This document shows, piece by piece, positions 21,984 to 34,073 of a DNA stretch of 64,000 bases. Source of the stretch: Okapia johnstoni (lineage: Eukaryota; Chordata; Mammalia; Artiodactyla; Giraffidae); contig CM044309.1 in NCBI GenBank assembly GCA_024291935.2, positions 36,418,001 to 36,482,000 of the forward strand, read 5' to 3'. How positions within the stretch are numbered: position 1 is the stretch's first letter; the number at the start of each line of letters is the position of its first letter. The position numbers were made by a program, and so were the translations under genes. The notes under the pieces were generated by a model. It was not told where the DNA came from and did no database searches. It saw nothing but the letters and a program-made list of their open reading frames with translations.

Positions 21984-22796
21984 CCATATCCATGGCTCTT
22001 AAACTTTCTTGCTTGATGTGTCATGACAACACTGTTTCTGGTGTGAGAATGAAACAGGTGAGCTTTAAATATTCTTTGAGGACTAAGACTTAATGATCAA
22101 AGGCTGAAAAGCAAATCATAATAGGTATTTTATTTCTTCTCTCTTTTCCCTTCCCCAAATATTCATGTATATTTGAATGGATGAACAAAAAATAGAAGTT
22201 ACAGAAATGTTTTAGAAAGTGAAAGGACTCAAGATAGAGAAATAGATTTTTCCTAAATCATTCTGGAATAGCCATTTGTATTCTTTCATTCAACCGATAG
22301 ACACTTGAGTACCTACCAGATCCTGGCAATATTCTAGATTGTCAATCCAGTAGCAAGCACAGTACAGATAGTCTAGACTCTCATGCATCTTGCATTCTTG
22401 TGAGATAGACAAAAATTCACAAGTAAAATAAGCAAAACAATTTTAAAGAGTGACAAGGCTTTGGGAAATAAGATAGCTATGAGACAGAACTTCTGGAGCA
22501 AGACCTATTTTAGATTGAGTTTTCAGAGAAGTTTTTAAGAATGGATAGAGTTTCCACTGAGATTAGAGTGACAAAAGGGGAGCCATTTGTGCTAAGATCT
22601 GTAATGGAAAACTCAATATTTTCAAATGTGCTGCCTTTCAATTCATCCTTCAGATACATCAACCTTGTTCAAATTCAGAGTCTCCTTGCCAGTGGTTGTC
22701 TCTGTCTGGAATTGCTGTCCATCAAGAGATCAGGTGAACAAAATTAATATATTTGGAGGGAAGGAGCTACAGGAAGATGAATTACAAATCTACTTA
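21984..22796. other. Mostly unrecognised; old interspersed repeat near 22280-22450
   Basis: CTTTCATTCAACCGATAGAC, CCTGGCAATATTCTAGA and ACAAAAATTCACAAGTAAAA recall an ancient mammalian interspersed repeat that begins with (ATTC)n. A relative occurs at about 60125-60240. Family not named. Confidence 0.35.
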
Positions 22797-23021
22797 TTCA
22801 GTTCAGTTCAGTTCAGTCGCTCAGTCATGTCCGACTCTTCATGACCCCATGAATCACAGCACGCCAGGCCTCCCTGTCCATCTCCAACTCCCGGAGTTTA
22901 CCCAAACTCATGTCCATCGAGTTGGTGATGCTATCCAGCCATCTCATCTTCTGTCATCCCCTTCTCCTCCTGCCCCCAATCCTTCCCAGCATCAGGGTCT
23001 TTTCCAATGAGTCAACTCTTC
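22797..23021 (-). mobile_element. BovB LINE 3' end abutting a mariner terminus
   Basis: Left end is the reversed tail (TTCAGTTCAGTTCAGTTCAG). The body runs through AACTCATGTCCATCGAGTTG to GGGTCTTTTCCAATGAGTC. The 5'-truncated end sits exactly at the left inverted repeat of the mariner at 23022. Confidence 0.92.
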
Positions 23022-24298
23022 GGTTGGTGCAAACATAATTGCGGTTTGGGACTATGAATTTTAAATCATTATACCTAGGCTCAAACACATCTTAATTAAA
23101 CTAGGAAACATTACAATCCACCTACTTTTGCCAATGAGAAATGCTTGTTTATTCCTGCAGCATCAAAATCCATCCTTTGGGATTCAACAAACACTTGGAA
23201 AGAATTTTCTGCCTTCTGCTGGTTGTGGAAGAGTTTTCCCTGTAAAAAGTTGTCAAGATTCTTGAAAAAGTGGTTCAAGAAGCCAGCTGACCGAGGTCAG
23301 GTGAATATGGCAGATGAGGCAAAAATTTGTAGACGGATTCATTCAACTTTTGAAGCATTGGTTGTGTAGTGTGCGATCCAGCAATGTAGTGAAGAATTGG
23401 GCCCTTTCTATTGACAATGCTGGCTGCAGGCACTGTGGTTTTTGGAGCACTTCATCAGTTTGCTGAGCTTTCTTCTCAGATGTAATGGTGTCACAGGGAT
23501 TTAGAAAGCTGTAGTGGATCAGGTGGGCAGCCGACCACCAAACAGCAACCATGACCTTTTTTTTGGTGCAAGTTTGGCTTTGGGAAGGACTTTGGAGCTT
23601 CTTCTCAATCCAACCGCTGAGCTGGTCATGGCTGGTTATTGTATAAAATCCACTTTTTGGTGCATATCACAATCCTGTCAAGAAATGGTTTGTTGTTGTT
23701 GCATAGAATAAGAGAAGACAATGCTTCAAAATGATGATTTTTTCAATTTATTTTCAGTCAGCTCATGAGGAACTCACTTATCGAGCTTTTTCACCTTTCC
23801 AATTTGTCTCAAATGCTGAATGATCATAGAATGGTCAATGTTGAGTTCTTTGGCAACTTCTCGTGTAGTTGTCAAAGGATCAGTTTCAATGATGGCTCTC
23901 AATTGTTGTTAACGTCTGATGGCTGGCCACTGAGCTTCTCATCTTCAAGGCTCTCGTCTCCTTTGCCAAACTCCTTGAACCACCACTGCCCTGTACGTTT
24001 GTTAGCAGTTCTTGGCCCAAATGATTTGTTGATGTTGTGGGTTGTTTCCACTGCTTTACCACCCAATTAGAACTTGAATAAGAGAATCACTCGAATTTGC
24101 TTTTTGTCTAACATCATTTCCCTAGTCTGACATAAATATAAAATAAACAGCAAGTAATAAGTCACTAGCAAAAAAATAAAGCGAGATATGTGCATTACAA
24201 TGATATATTACATAACCGCATTTATTTAAGAATGTATTCCAATATCAAACAGTAAATTTCAACAATGCAAAACTGCAATTACTTTTGCACCAACCTAA
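23022..24298 (-). mobile_element. Hsmar1-like mariner transposon, near full length
   Basis: The right terminal inverted repeat reads, on the minus strand, TTAGGTTGGTGCAAAAGTAA, matching the Hsmar1/MADE1 terminus. The left end has GGTTGGTGCAAACATAATTG but lacks the outer TTA. The span of 1277 bases is close to the roughly 1.29 kb expected of Hsmar1. Internally the transposase lies on the minus strand. Plus-strand open frames here (23145-23369, 23514-23711, 23765-24070) are antisense shadows. Confidence 0.9.
23090..24117 (-). pseudogene. Mariner transposase (Hsmar1-like), inactivated
   Basis: The probable start (ATGATG) is at 24117, reading MMLDKKQIR, then an in-frame stop within about 20 codons (TAA in the KF-stop-LGGK context, about 24066). 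Later blocks on the minus strand include MVAVWWSAAHLIHYSFLNP (23343-23552 open) and sequence matching the helix-turn-helix region. In active mariners this DDD transposase binds the inverted repeats and performs cut-and-paste transfer into TA. Several frames are used here, so the protein is dead. No SET domain is nearby, so it is not a SETMAR fusion. Confidence 0.85.
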
Positions 24299-25189
24299 AT
24301 AATAATACTGCTGGAAATTGCTGTGCAGTATTGGAGCTACTGATATATCAAAGATTGTTCCTAATTCTCTGGAAAAGGAAATGGAAGTTGTTATGTGCTA
24401 AAATGGGAAATATTGATTGGAGTGACTTATGAGGTTTCTAAGGAAGTAGCAGATTGGGTTGGGGGGGGAATTTAGACTTCTTCATGGAAATTTCAAGTTT
24501 AAAACAACTATTAGATATCATATCTTCCTACTTTCTGTCATATCTAAGTTCTGTTGTTACATTACTTGATGATTCATTGCCATATTTGTTTGTTTGGTTT
24601 TTTACCTACCAATATCACAATTTTGCAACAGGAAACTTTGTCTCCTTTACAATTTCCAGATGTTCTTCCTGACCAATCTACTCATGACATTCCTCCAGTA
24701 AATATCTTTGGTCTACAGGCAAACAAGTGATCTGAGTTGGACCAATCAGGTTAAGAGAAAGATCACATATTTCATGACCATAGGGAAACTAGCACCAGTA
24801 TGCTTTAACTTTGTCTATGACAGACCACAGAAAAAGGGAAAAAATATATTGGTCTTTGATGCAACTAACTAAACTAACTCTGGAACCATACTACCACTAG
24901 GCTACCTATTATGTAGGATATCAAACTTCTCTATTACTGAATCCAGTTTGGATGAGGAATTCTGTTATTTGCAGCTAGAAGCCTCCACTCTGATAAACAA
25001 CTCCTAAGATATGAAAGGAATCTCTACTTGTGATTGTCATTCATTTACCATCAAAGGTCATGCTGTAGATTCTTATCAACAAATGATAAACTATGTTTTC
25101 AACTGTACTAAAAATATAAGAATGAATATAAAATTGGCATTTTTCCTAGAAGGTAGATCATTTCCCTTTAACTGAAATGTATTTCTCTA
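24299..25189. other. Unrecognised sequence
   Basis: The open frame 24454-24672 (72 codons) has no recognisable feature. No repeat was recognised. Confidence 0.4.
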
Positions 25190-25370
25190 GATCAGGGCTT
25201 TTCCACCTCACACTATTGACATTTGGGCAGGATAATTCCATGTTGTGGGGCTGACTTGTGCCCATGAATGTTTACCAGAACCCTTGGCTTCTACCCACAA
25301 AATAACAGTAGAACTTCCCCAGTTGGTGAAAACTAAAATCTTCTTCAGATATGGTTAAATGAACCCTCGG
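25190..25370 (+). repeat. MER5A-like hAT MITE
   Basis: CACTATTGACATTTGGGCAG, GATAATTCCATGTTGTGGGG and CCCTTGGCTTCTACCCAC, followed by ACTTCCCCAGTTGGTGA, reproduce the MER5A order. It is diverged and lacks clean terminal repeats. Confidence 0.7.
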
Positions 25371-26984
25371 TGATGAAACGGTCACTGCTCCTAATTAATC
25401 TAGAGTCATCTGAAGAGTTAGTCATTGGTAACACATTGTGATTTTTAATTCTTTGATACCTCTAAAATTGTTTTTTCATATGCCCTCTTTTAGAACAATT
25501 TCTTTAAAATCATCAAGAAGAATTGTGTGAACAAAGACAGAACATAGCATCTCTCCTTGTTTGATTCTAATGCTAGTGAAGTGGTTAATAAGCTGACTGA
25601 ATGTGTGCAAGTCCACTGTGTGATTAAGTTAACAGGGTAGCAGTAACATCCTCATCTCCCACATTACACATATTTTGCCAGTGTTTGATAGTCTCCAAAT
25701 GCATGTCACAAGACAATGACTCTAGCCCAAAAAAACTCAAAGGACAATCAAATGTCAGTTTCATCCACACCACAGGTACAATCCCTAGGGAAGTAACCAT
25801 TTTAGGATCTCCTTTTATGTACAATCATACAGTTTGAGAACATAAGCAATATAAAGAAAAGTATAGCTATACCAAACATGGACATCTCCACATCATTTAA
25901 AAAAATGTTAGGCTTAATACTTGCAAGTAAAATATGTATAATAAGGCTTCCTTTTTCCTAAAAGCAATTTATTATATATGTTTTAAAAGATTAAAACCCT
26001 ACTTAGTGAACTGGTTACTTTCAACATATTAACTTATGGTCATATAAATCTAATTAATACAAATAAATGGGCTAATTAAATTGACAGTAGTAGATGTGAC
26101 ACAAAGCAAAACTTACTTAAATCCATGGATTTGTATGTGCAGATGCAGACATTCTCATTTTCATTATCAGTTTCTCCTATTTTTGCCTTATGAATTATGT
26201 GCTTTTTATAGGAGATCTGCAAGGTCACAAAATGAAAAGATAAAAGTCTACTTCTGTGAAATCAGCTCAGAAATTTCACAAAAAGCCTTAAAGTAATAAA
26301 TCATGACTCAGAGAATGTCAGGACGTTGAAGTAGTAGTCACCTCATTTGAAAGTACATCTTGTTCATTCTGAGAAGTTATAACAAGGCTTTCAGTCCTGG
26401 CTTAAAATTGACTATATTCTTCCCCGTTTCTTGGTATAGATGTCATGGAACTGCTTAATTCCATTTCCCTTCTCTCTATTCTAAGAGCAAACTTTTATTA
26501 AAGGCAGTCAATAGCTATATTATAATGTTGAAAATAGCCTAGTCCTTTTATAAAAATTAATTCAAAGGATAGAAAACTGACATAAGCAAAATTTCAATGT
26601 CTAAAAACTTTTAGTTTTTAACAGTCATTACACTTTTGCATTTGCTATGTTTTTAATATCTGGCCTCAAATTTAATAATTATTTTTTAACAAGGTTTTCA
26701 AGTTATAGATACATTCAGATACCTTCAGATGCATTGTATTTTTATTATTTAAAATTGTATGTAACACTTGTGTTTCACCCACCCAACCATAAAATAAAGA
26801 AATAATGCTGGGCACAAGCAGAAGAGTTAGTAAAAATAAGAGAATCTTTTGATCTTTGAATGACACTTGATTTCCATTTCTTATTAATTCATGACATAAT
26901 ATGAATCAAACATTAAAGGGAGACTGCAAGGGGAAGTAAAATTTGAAATTTAAATAAGAAAAGTTAAATTTGAAGATAAGCAAG
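25371..26984. other. Unrecognised AT-rich sequence (1.6 kb)
   Basis: No repeat or gene structure recognised. Short frames at 25624-25824, 26081-26296 and 26672-26866 have no recognisable motif. Confidence 0.4.
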
Positions 26985-27170
26985 ATTTTAGCAGGTGGTT
27001 CAGCAGTAAAGAATCTGCCTTTGGGGTCAAGAAGATCCCCTGGAGGAAGGAATGGCAACCCACACCAGTACTCTTGTCTAGGAAATCCCATAGACAGAGG
27101 AACCTGGCGGGCTACAGTTCGTGAGGTCACAAAAGTTTCAGACACTACTTAGCGACCTCACAATAACAAA
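26985..27170 (+). mobile_element. Bov-tA SINE
   Basis: Sense copy with a shortened head (AAGAATCTGCCTTTGGGG), then GAAGATCCCCTGGAGGAAGG, CTAGGAAATCCCATAGACAG and CGGGCTACAGTTCGTGAGGT. About 20 bases of the tRNA-like head are missing. Confidence 0.9.
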
Positions 27171-27198
27171 CTTTGAACAGTAAGAAACAATGTGTGCA

Positions 27199-27229
<31 letters not shown>

Positions 27230-27232
27230 TTG
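27199..27232. repeat. (TG)n microsatellite
   Basis: At least 13 consecutive TG units. The VCVCVCV and THTHTH open frames on either strand come from this tract. Confidence 0.95.
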
Positions 27233-29136
27233 TTTTGCGTGTATATGACGAGAGGGATATGGCAGAAGTAGGGAGTAAAATAAAAAATTCCATTTGGAAT
27301 GTCAAAGGGGAAAATATTTCTAATGCATTCAACAACTCAAGTCATGAAAGATCCAGCTGGATAATTCAGAGACATTTAATGACTAAATATGTATATACTT
27401 TAGTTGAAGAAGATTATAATGTTTCAGGACCTATTCCCTTTTGCTTTGTTTGTGAACACAAGAGTAGGGGAAACCCATTTATAGGGGAGATGCATGATTA
27501 GCTTCTCTGTGCTTGTTTTAGATATCTTGGGTTTAGGCAACAATGAAATATCTAATGATTATGGATAAGAAATGGCTATGATAAATAATAAAAAACAAAA
27601 TGTAATGAAGCTTCTTTTCTGTCAAAATTATTATTTAAATGTAAATATTGATTATGTCTTAGAAGAACATGTTTAACATTGGATGCTTAACCAACTAAGG
27701 AAGCTATATATTAACAAAAGTATAACCTAAATATAAAGTTATATCTCAAATAAAGTATATAAATATAAGTTAGCTCTTGCTCCAAGGAATATGTAAAACT
27801 TAATTATTGTAATCTAAGATTTACTCTTTAATATGGATAGACTGATTGGAACTCACAAGATACATACCAAGCTTGCCTAGAAATTCTAATCTAAATCCCC
27901 AGGATATAGAGGGCCTTATGTAGAATTTCTATGAATACTTTAGTGGGAAAAAGTGGACTCAGATTTTCATATCATCTATAAACATCACCACAGGAATCTT
28001 TGTATATATGTTTGTCGTTGTGAAATCCAGTCTCTAGTCTTCTTTACCCAATAAAACGAGAACCATTAAGAGTACCCAGGAGCACAGTAGATCTTACTTA
28101 GAAATTTGAGGGAACAGAGGAGTTTACATTACAATTGTAAACAGCTTCAGAAATAACTGCAGTAACAAATTCTGTTCTTAAAATGCCTTTTGGCTATTCT
28201 ACTCCAGTAAAGTTTACAATAGCCATTTATAGCATATAGAAACCACCTTTACACCATCTTGCTGACTTCTCTCTTCATCTGATCCCTTTCAGTAGTGATA
28301 AAATTAACAATTCGAACAACTTCTGATCATTTCTCTCTGAGCCATTCAACTGTATCTGTATTGGTCTCACTTTCCTTTCCAACTGGTTTTCTATACAAGA
28401 AATTCCACTGCTTAAAAAGACTATGAAATAGCAATAATGTGAAATAGTTCCAAAATACAGTTACTAATAAAATGTAGACAAATCTTCTAATTTTGTATCA
28501 GAACTTATTTAAAAATATTTAGTTCAAAGTGCATTAAATTAAACCCAGAGAGGTTCATTAATCTGCAGTGAAACAATTCCACTAAATTCTGGTAGCAGCT
28601 TCAATGACTGAGATAATCAAAAGATTCCCAAACACTTTTAGGAGACATCCTACCATCTATGGGACCTTCTTTTTGAAAATCACTTAAGTAAGACAAGTAT
28701 GAGGCTGCTTGAACAGAATGTCTTTCCCAACTGCCAACCTTGGATAAAAAGATCTTTCAGGACAAACTCAGGAAAAACAAATCAATGGACAAAGAAACTT
28801 TCTCTAGTACTAAGAAGCAAATATTAATGATACCCATACGAACTAAGTACCTGGTTCTTATTTTGAAATGGGAGTTTTATTGTGGGTATAAAGCGGTCTC
28901 CACTTGTATATTGAGAGAAGGTAATTTAGCTTGTCATTTTGTCCGTCAGATGTTACAATAAAGGACTGCATCTCCATATGACTGAAAGGGATGCACAATT
29001 ATCTAGAGACCCTTGACTTATAGCTGAATTCAGGAAGTAGATGTTTTAGATAGGATTACTTTGGCTAGGATGTGAATGCATTTTAGACAAGCAAGAACAC
29101 TTTTGCATGTATTTATGAAAGAAAAATAACACGTAT
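27233..29136. other. Unrecognised AT-rich sequence (1.9 kb)
   Basis: Open frames at 27190-27501 and 28740-28961 have no recognisable domain, start context or splice frame. No interspersed repeat recognised. Confidence 0.4.
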
Positions 29137-29345
29137 GGATGATGGCTCAAATGATAAAGTATCTGCTGACAATATAGGAAATCCGATCGATCCCTGGGTC
29201 AGGAAGATCTCCTGGAGAAGGGAATAGCTACCCACTCCAGGTTCTTGCCTGGACAATTCCATGAACAGAGGAGTCTGGGAGGTTACAGTCCAGGTGGTCT
29301 CAAAGAGTTGGACATGACTGAGCAAGTTACACATTCACTTTTCAC
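29137..29345 (+). mobile_element. Bov-tA SINE
   Basis: Sense copy: GATGGCTCAAATGATAAAG, CAGGAAGATCTCCTGGAGA and GGACATGACTGAGCAAG. Diverged but complete in layout. Confidence 0.88.
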
Positions 29346-29559
29346 TAGCTGGTCAAAGTGATGAACCATTATGAACATGTCTATTTGTTTCCTAGTAACT
29401 ACTTCCCATTTATTCCAATGATATTAGCTGCATTTGCTTTGGGATAACCCCCTCTTTTCATTTTCTGTTATATCATTTGAAAGGAACTGAACTCCAGCAA
29501 TCACACTCCCGGCTACAAGCATGTGCAGAAAAACTAATTAGATCCAATGGTGGAAGAGG
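29346..29559. other. Unrecognised sequence
   Basis: No repeat or gene structure recognised. Confidence 0.4.
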
Positions 29560-29935
29560 TAATGCATGATGAGGCTTCTGGGTTTGAGAAATCACTGTAT
29601 GTTTTAGGATATTCTAGAAGCTACTAGGAAGACCAACTTCATTTGAATTGGAGTGTATATATGTGAAGACTGAAAAGGCCTCAGACACTTTCAAACCATA
29701 TAGGGAGAGTTAACAACTGCAGGGGGAAGCTACTAAATGGATATGTCTTGGAATCTCTGGAAAAGCAGAATATAGAGATACACAGAAACTGGGCTTCTTG
29801 TACCCTGCAAAAACCACAAAATCAAACCCATTCAAAACCCAGTTTACTTCTAAAATTTCAGTTTTGTGAGCTAATAAGTTTTTCTTTATAATTTAAGTCA
29901 TTCTGAATTAGATTTTTATAACTTACCAGCAAAGT
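29560..29935 (+). repeat. Possible LTR-like relic (tentative)
   Basis: The segment ending TTTTGTGAGCTAATAAGTTT, a TTCTTTATAATTTAAGTCATT run and TTATAACTTACCAGC resembles the polyadenylation end of old mammalian LTRs. The family was not recognised. Confidence 0.35.
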
Positions 29936-30436
29936 AATTTCAATAGATTCAGATGTTACCTGATCTTCCAGAGGAAGTAAGAGTAAGAATGTGTGGGAGA
30001 AGCAAAATTATCATGCTTCTAGGACATAACGCCCCCCTTAATGAGAATAACTTGTGGGTTGCTTGACTCATACTCCCTTCTAATACGGTTCATTAATAAG
30101 TTACTCAGGAGCTCAGATTGTTCCATTACCTCCTTCACCGCATCTCTGCTCCTGATCCATCAAATCAAATCTGAAAGGAAAAGAAGTGGTGTTGGTGAGT
30201 ACACTTATGGGTTGGGGGTTGGGGGGCAGAGTGAGTCAACATTACTGTGAATTCTATAATTTCTGACTCTCAAATCTTTGTATGTTTGTATATCAGATAT
30301 CCCATTAAAATTCACTTTAAAAGAAAATAGCATTCAGGTGCCTAAAAAATGAAAGTGAATTTTAGATTAAAATGTATGAAAACTACTGCATGCAAATTCT
30401 ATTAACTCATAGATATTCATTATCCTGCTAAAGTTA
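29936..30436. other. Unrecognised sequence
   Basis: The frame 30041-30250 has no recognisable product. No repeat recognised. Confidence 0.4.
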
Positions 30437-30642
30437 TTGTTTAGTCACTAAGTCATGTCTGACCCTTTGCAACCCCATGGACTGTAGCCCCTCCAAGCTC
30501 CTCTGTCCATGGGATTCTCCAGGCAAGTATACTGGATGGGTTGTCATTTCCTTCTCCAGGGGATCTTCTGACCCAGAAATTGAACCCACATCTCCTGCAT
30601 TTGCAGGTGGAATCTTGACCACTGAGCCACCTGGGAAGCCCA
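30437..30642 (-). mobile_element. Bov-tA SINE
   Basis: Reverse-orientation full copy: CTAAGTCATGTCTGACCC, TCTGTCCATGGGATTCTCC and GAGCCACCTGGGAAGCCC. GCTAAAG occurs on both flanks (30427-30433 and 30647-30653), a possible short target duplication. Confidence 0.93.
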
Positions 30643-30700
30643 TTCCGCTAAAGACTCCCAAATGCCTGAAAGTTATAGAACTAGGACTCCCAAAGGTGAT

Positions 30701-30790
30701 GATTTTTTTTTTTTAACATATTGAGATATGGATGAAGCAGTAACATGGATTTTTTTTAACATGTTGAGATATGGATGAAGCAGTAACATG
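30701..30790. repeat. Two-copy tandem duplication of a 43-47 base unit
   Basis: A T-run plus AACATATTGAGATATGGATG and AAGCAGTAACATG (30701-30747) is repeated as a shorter T-run plus AACATGTTGAGATATGGATG and AAGCAGTAACATG (30748-30790). The copies differ in T-run length and one A/G change. Confidence 0.95.
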
Positions 30791-32256
30791 GCACAAGTTT
30801 AAGCTTAGACTATAGTGACAGAGCACCCACATTCTGTTCTCACTGTCTCATTCATTGGAATCACTTTGACTTAACTTCTACCTCCTAAGAAAATTTTCCT
30901 CCTAGGTGTGATTAATGAACTGAGAATCAGTTTGAGGATACTTGCTGGAGAGACACTTGAATCCATTCAAGAGCTTTAACAGGTCAAGCTTAGCCTCTTC
31001 ATGGCTCTTCTCTCAATTCTGAATTACTATGAATTTTGGAGCATTCAATTTAGCACTGACTAAAGAGTCGTTGCCCTAAATATACAAAACTAAAACCTCA
31101 TTAGTGCTATAGAATCCACATAAAATTTTATTGGTATTTAAATACAACAAATAAAAGACCTAAAATTGGAAAAATTATTTCCCTATAATTGAATCCTTGG
31201 ATTACCTTCCTAAGGGCTCTTTGGCCTTCTGGTGTATGAAAGTTCCTCCTGGTGCCCACTCATCGGTACTGATGCCATTATCTATGCAGTTCAATGCCAA
31301 GTTGCAGCTACAACTCCTAGTCTGAGTCATTAAGCCAAGCTAATTGTGTGATCATTTTTCTTTTCTATGGCCCTTGGACACCAATATTTTTTGGCAACCA
31401 AGGCCTAAACTTTTCCTACAAGCTAGCAGACTAGCAATGTGGTTGAAACTCTTTCAAATCTTTGTCAAGTTCAGCTCCTAGTTGAATCTGTGTACTATCT
31501 TAAGGCTTGGACCATTTTTGAGGCCCTAAAAGCTTCAAGGTCTGCCAAATGCAGCCTTTCTTCTATAGAATAGCAAAGCATCTGTACAAAAATCTGAGCC
31601 ACAACCCTCTCTGTAGCCTAAATAATATAAAGCCGATACTTCAGCCAACTCAAAAGAAGCCCATACACTGCCAAAATCAAAATCCCCTGCCCATAAAAGA
31701 ATGTCTGGGGTCCAAAGACAAAGCAATAAATGTCACACAAGCAAAAGTCCTATCTATTATGTAGATTTTACTTTCCCAGTGCTCCAGCACACTGAAATGA
31801 ACTCACACCATCAGCCTCCTTCCAAAAATGGAGGTCCTTCCCTAACCACAGTGTTGGTGTGGCCTATGGGAGTTACAACATGGACAAATACAAGACAATT
31901 TTTCCCAAGGGATACTGTGCTCCTGAGAGGAAAAGGAAGAGAGTTGTGTGTGCATGCTCATATTCTCCTTCCAAACACACCTATCTTCCTCCCTGGGAAG
32001 GAGATGAAGAGAGAGTTCAGAAATGTTAGCCCTTGGGATTAGTTTGTATTGAAAAACTTCAGGATATGGAGAAAATTGCTTTTCTACTACAAGGTCATAG
32101 TGAAAATTAGTTTCAATGCTCTCATCTTCAGGTCTTAGGGTTTAGTATTTTATATTATAATGTTGTAAGGAAATTTTGTCAAAATGTATAATTCATAAAT
32201 TTTAAATGGGTATTTTATAGATCATAGAAAAAAGTCAGTGATTCAGAAATCATTCA
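30791..32256. other. Unrecognised; 31190-32040 is less AT-rich
   Basis: 31190-32040 has a more mixed base composition and several medium open frames on both strands (31535-31726, 31549-31764, 31701-32042), none with a domain I recognise. It could be an old LTR or pseudogene relic. No splice frame was found. Confidence 0.35.
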
Positions 32257-32600
32257 AGGATTTCTCTGGTGGCTCAGTAGTAAAGAATCTGCCTGCCAAA
32301 GAAGGAGACACAGGTTTGATCCCTGATCCGGAAAGATCCCGCATGTGCCAGAGCAACTAAGCCTGTGTACCACAGCTATTGAGTCTGTGCTCTTGGGAAC
32401 CACAATTACTGAGACCTCACGTGACAACTACTGAAGCCCATGTGCTCTAGAGCCTATATTTCACAACAAGAAACCACTGTAATGAGAAACCTGTGCACCG
32501 CAACTCGAGAGCAGCCCCCACTCACTGCAGCTAGAGAAAAGCCTGTGCAGCAGTGAAGACACAGTCCAGCCAAAAGAGAAATAAATAATTTTTTTAAAGC
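32257..32600 (+). mobile_element. CHR-type tRNA SINE, long form, sense
   Basis: Head GATTTCTCTGGTGGCTCAG and AAGAATCTGCCTGCCAAAG, then GATCCCGCATGTGCCAGAG, CAACTAAGCCTGTGTACC, GAAGCCCATGTGCTCTAG and an A-rich tail AGAGAAATAAATAATTTT. It is the same family as 21635-21983 in the opposite orientation. Confidence 0.88.
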
Positions 32601-32702
32601 TAAAAAAAATGTCATTTAAAATTCAGCTCTTCTGTGGAAAGTGCATACCAGTCTTTGAGTCTCTGAATGGCGGAATTACAAATTACTTTTATTTTCTTCT
32701 AT

Positions 32703-32813
32703 GTGTGGTAGTCACTCAGTCGTGTCTAACTCTTTGTGACCGCATGGACTGTAGCCCTCCAGGCTCTTCTGTCCATGGGATTCTCCAGGCAAGAATACTG
32801 GAGTGGGTTCTAT
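32703..32813 (-). mobile_element. Bov-A SINE monomer
   Basis: Only the body is present: GTCACTCAGTCGTGTCTAAC, GTCCATGGGATTCTCCAGGC and ACTGGAGTGGGTT. The open frame 32609-32971 spans it by chance. Confidence 0.9.
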
Positions 32814-33596
32814 GCTTGCTTATAAATTCAAAGATATGTGTAATGTTTAATATTAAAATATTTTTATATTTAGATATATTATTTCTCATTCTAAAAAAAG
32901 ATTATTTTAAAATTAATGTCTTTCCAGCAAAGCTTCTCATCACTGCCAATATAAAACAGTATTTTAAATGAAACATACTAAATGAATGCTAAGAAGAAAA
33001 ATACTCACATAGTCCATCCTATAGCTCTTGTGTGCTCACATACTCCTTTTACTTCTTAACTTGGTTTATTTTAATTGCAGTTCATGATTTGAGCCTCAGA
33101 GTATGCCAACATAATTTAAAGTATATGGTTAAAAGTGTAATGTTATTTAAGTTTTACTTATATTGATGCTTTCATCTCTTTACTCCCCAAAACATATTAA
33201 CAAACATATAGTATGAGATACTTGTTTCACTAGCTGAGAAAACTGCATGATACTTGCACTGATTACTGTATATCATATAATTTTATTTTATATAAAATAT
33301 AGTATATTAAATAGATGTGTCATTATAAATTATACCACACACATCTCACTGAACAATGTAAAATGCAAGCACCAACACTGTTATTTAATTTTCTTTGAAC
33401 TCTATATTTCAAATACTGTATAATCGAAGTATTTTCAGGTGTCTATCAGGTGGTAATTTACCCACATAATATTTAACAGCCTCTTCATTCTCAGACTCTT
33501 TTATTTTATAGGTATACCACTTTCAAAGATATGACAATGAAGTCACATATGTCAACATACATATAGCCAAAATTGAGAGTAGTAACTGTAGTAGAT
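32814..33596. other. Unrecognised AT-rich sequence
   Basis: Nothing recognisable. Confidence 0.4.
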
Positions 33597-34073
33597 TTGA
33601 GACGGCTACAAGCTGTTACTCCTTCTGTTGAGATAGCATCAGTTCCTTTTCCCTTGAACCCAGGCTGACTTTAATAGCATGCTGGACCAATGGAATGTGA
33701 TGCAAGTAACATTCTCAGAATTGGAACACTATTTCCTGCACTTCCATACAGGAAATGTGATCCCCAGGGCTGCTTGTTGGAGAGACCACATATACATGCT
33801 GTCAATAAACCAGCAGTGTCTGTTTCATTAGGTGTTGTTGACAAAGCACAAGACATGTGAATGAAGCCATCTTGAATCCTCCAGACAAGCCCATTCATCT
33901 GTTGGATTTCACTTAGTACTACTCATGATGTCACTGAGAATAGAAGAACCTCCTAGTTGGTGCATGCCTAATTCCTGATTCACTGTATATTGAAATATAA
34001 TAAAGTCACTGTTGTTTTGAACCACTGTATTTTGGGTAGTTTGTTATTCAGCTATAAAAAACTGGCATAGATG
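33597..34073 (+). repeat. MaLR LTR (MLT1-like)
   Basis: GCTGTTACTCCTTCTGTTGA, CTTGAACCCAGGCTGAC, GCTGGACCAATGGAATGTGA, GTGAATGAAGCCATCTTGAA, an AATAATAAAGTC-like polyadenylation region and ACCACTGTATTTTGGGTAGT follow MLT1 LTR order. No internal sequence. Confidence 0.8.

Noticed and set aside
23145..24070. Several plus-strand open frames in a row that could suggest a multi-exon gene
   Set aside because: They are antisense to the mariner transposase, which reads on the minus strand between matching terminal repeats.
23022..24298. Possible SETMAR-like domesticated transposase
   Set aside because: The transposase has an early stop and shifts between frames, and there is no SET-domain sequence nearby.
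31535..31764. Opposed 63- and 71-codon frames as a gene pair
   Set aside because: They overlap on opposite strands with no domain, no start context and no exon borders.
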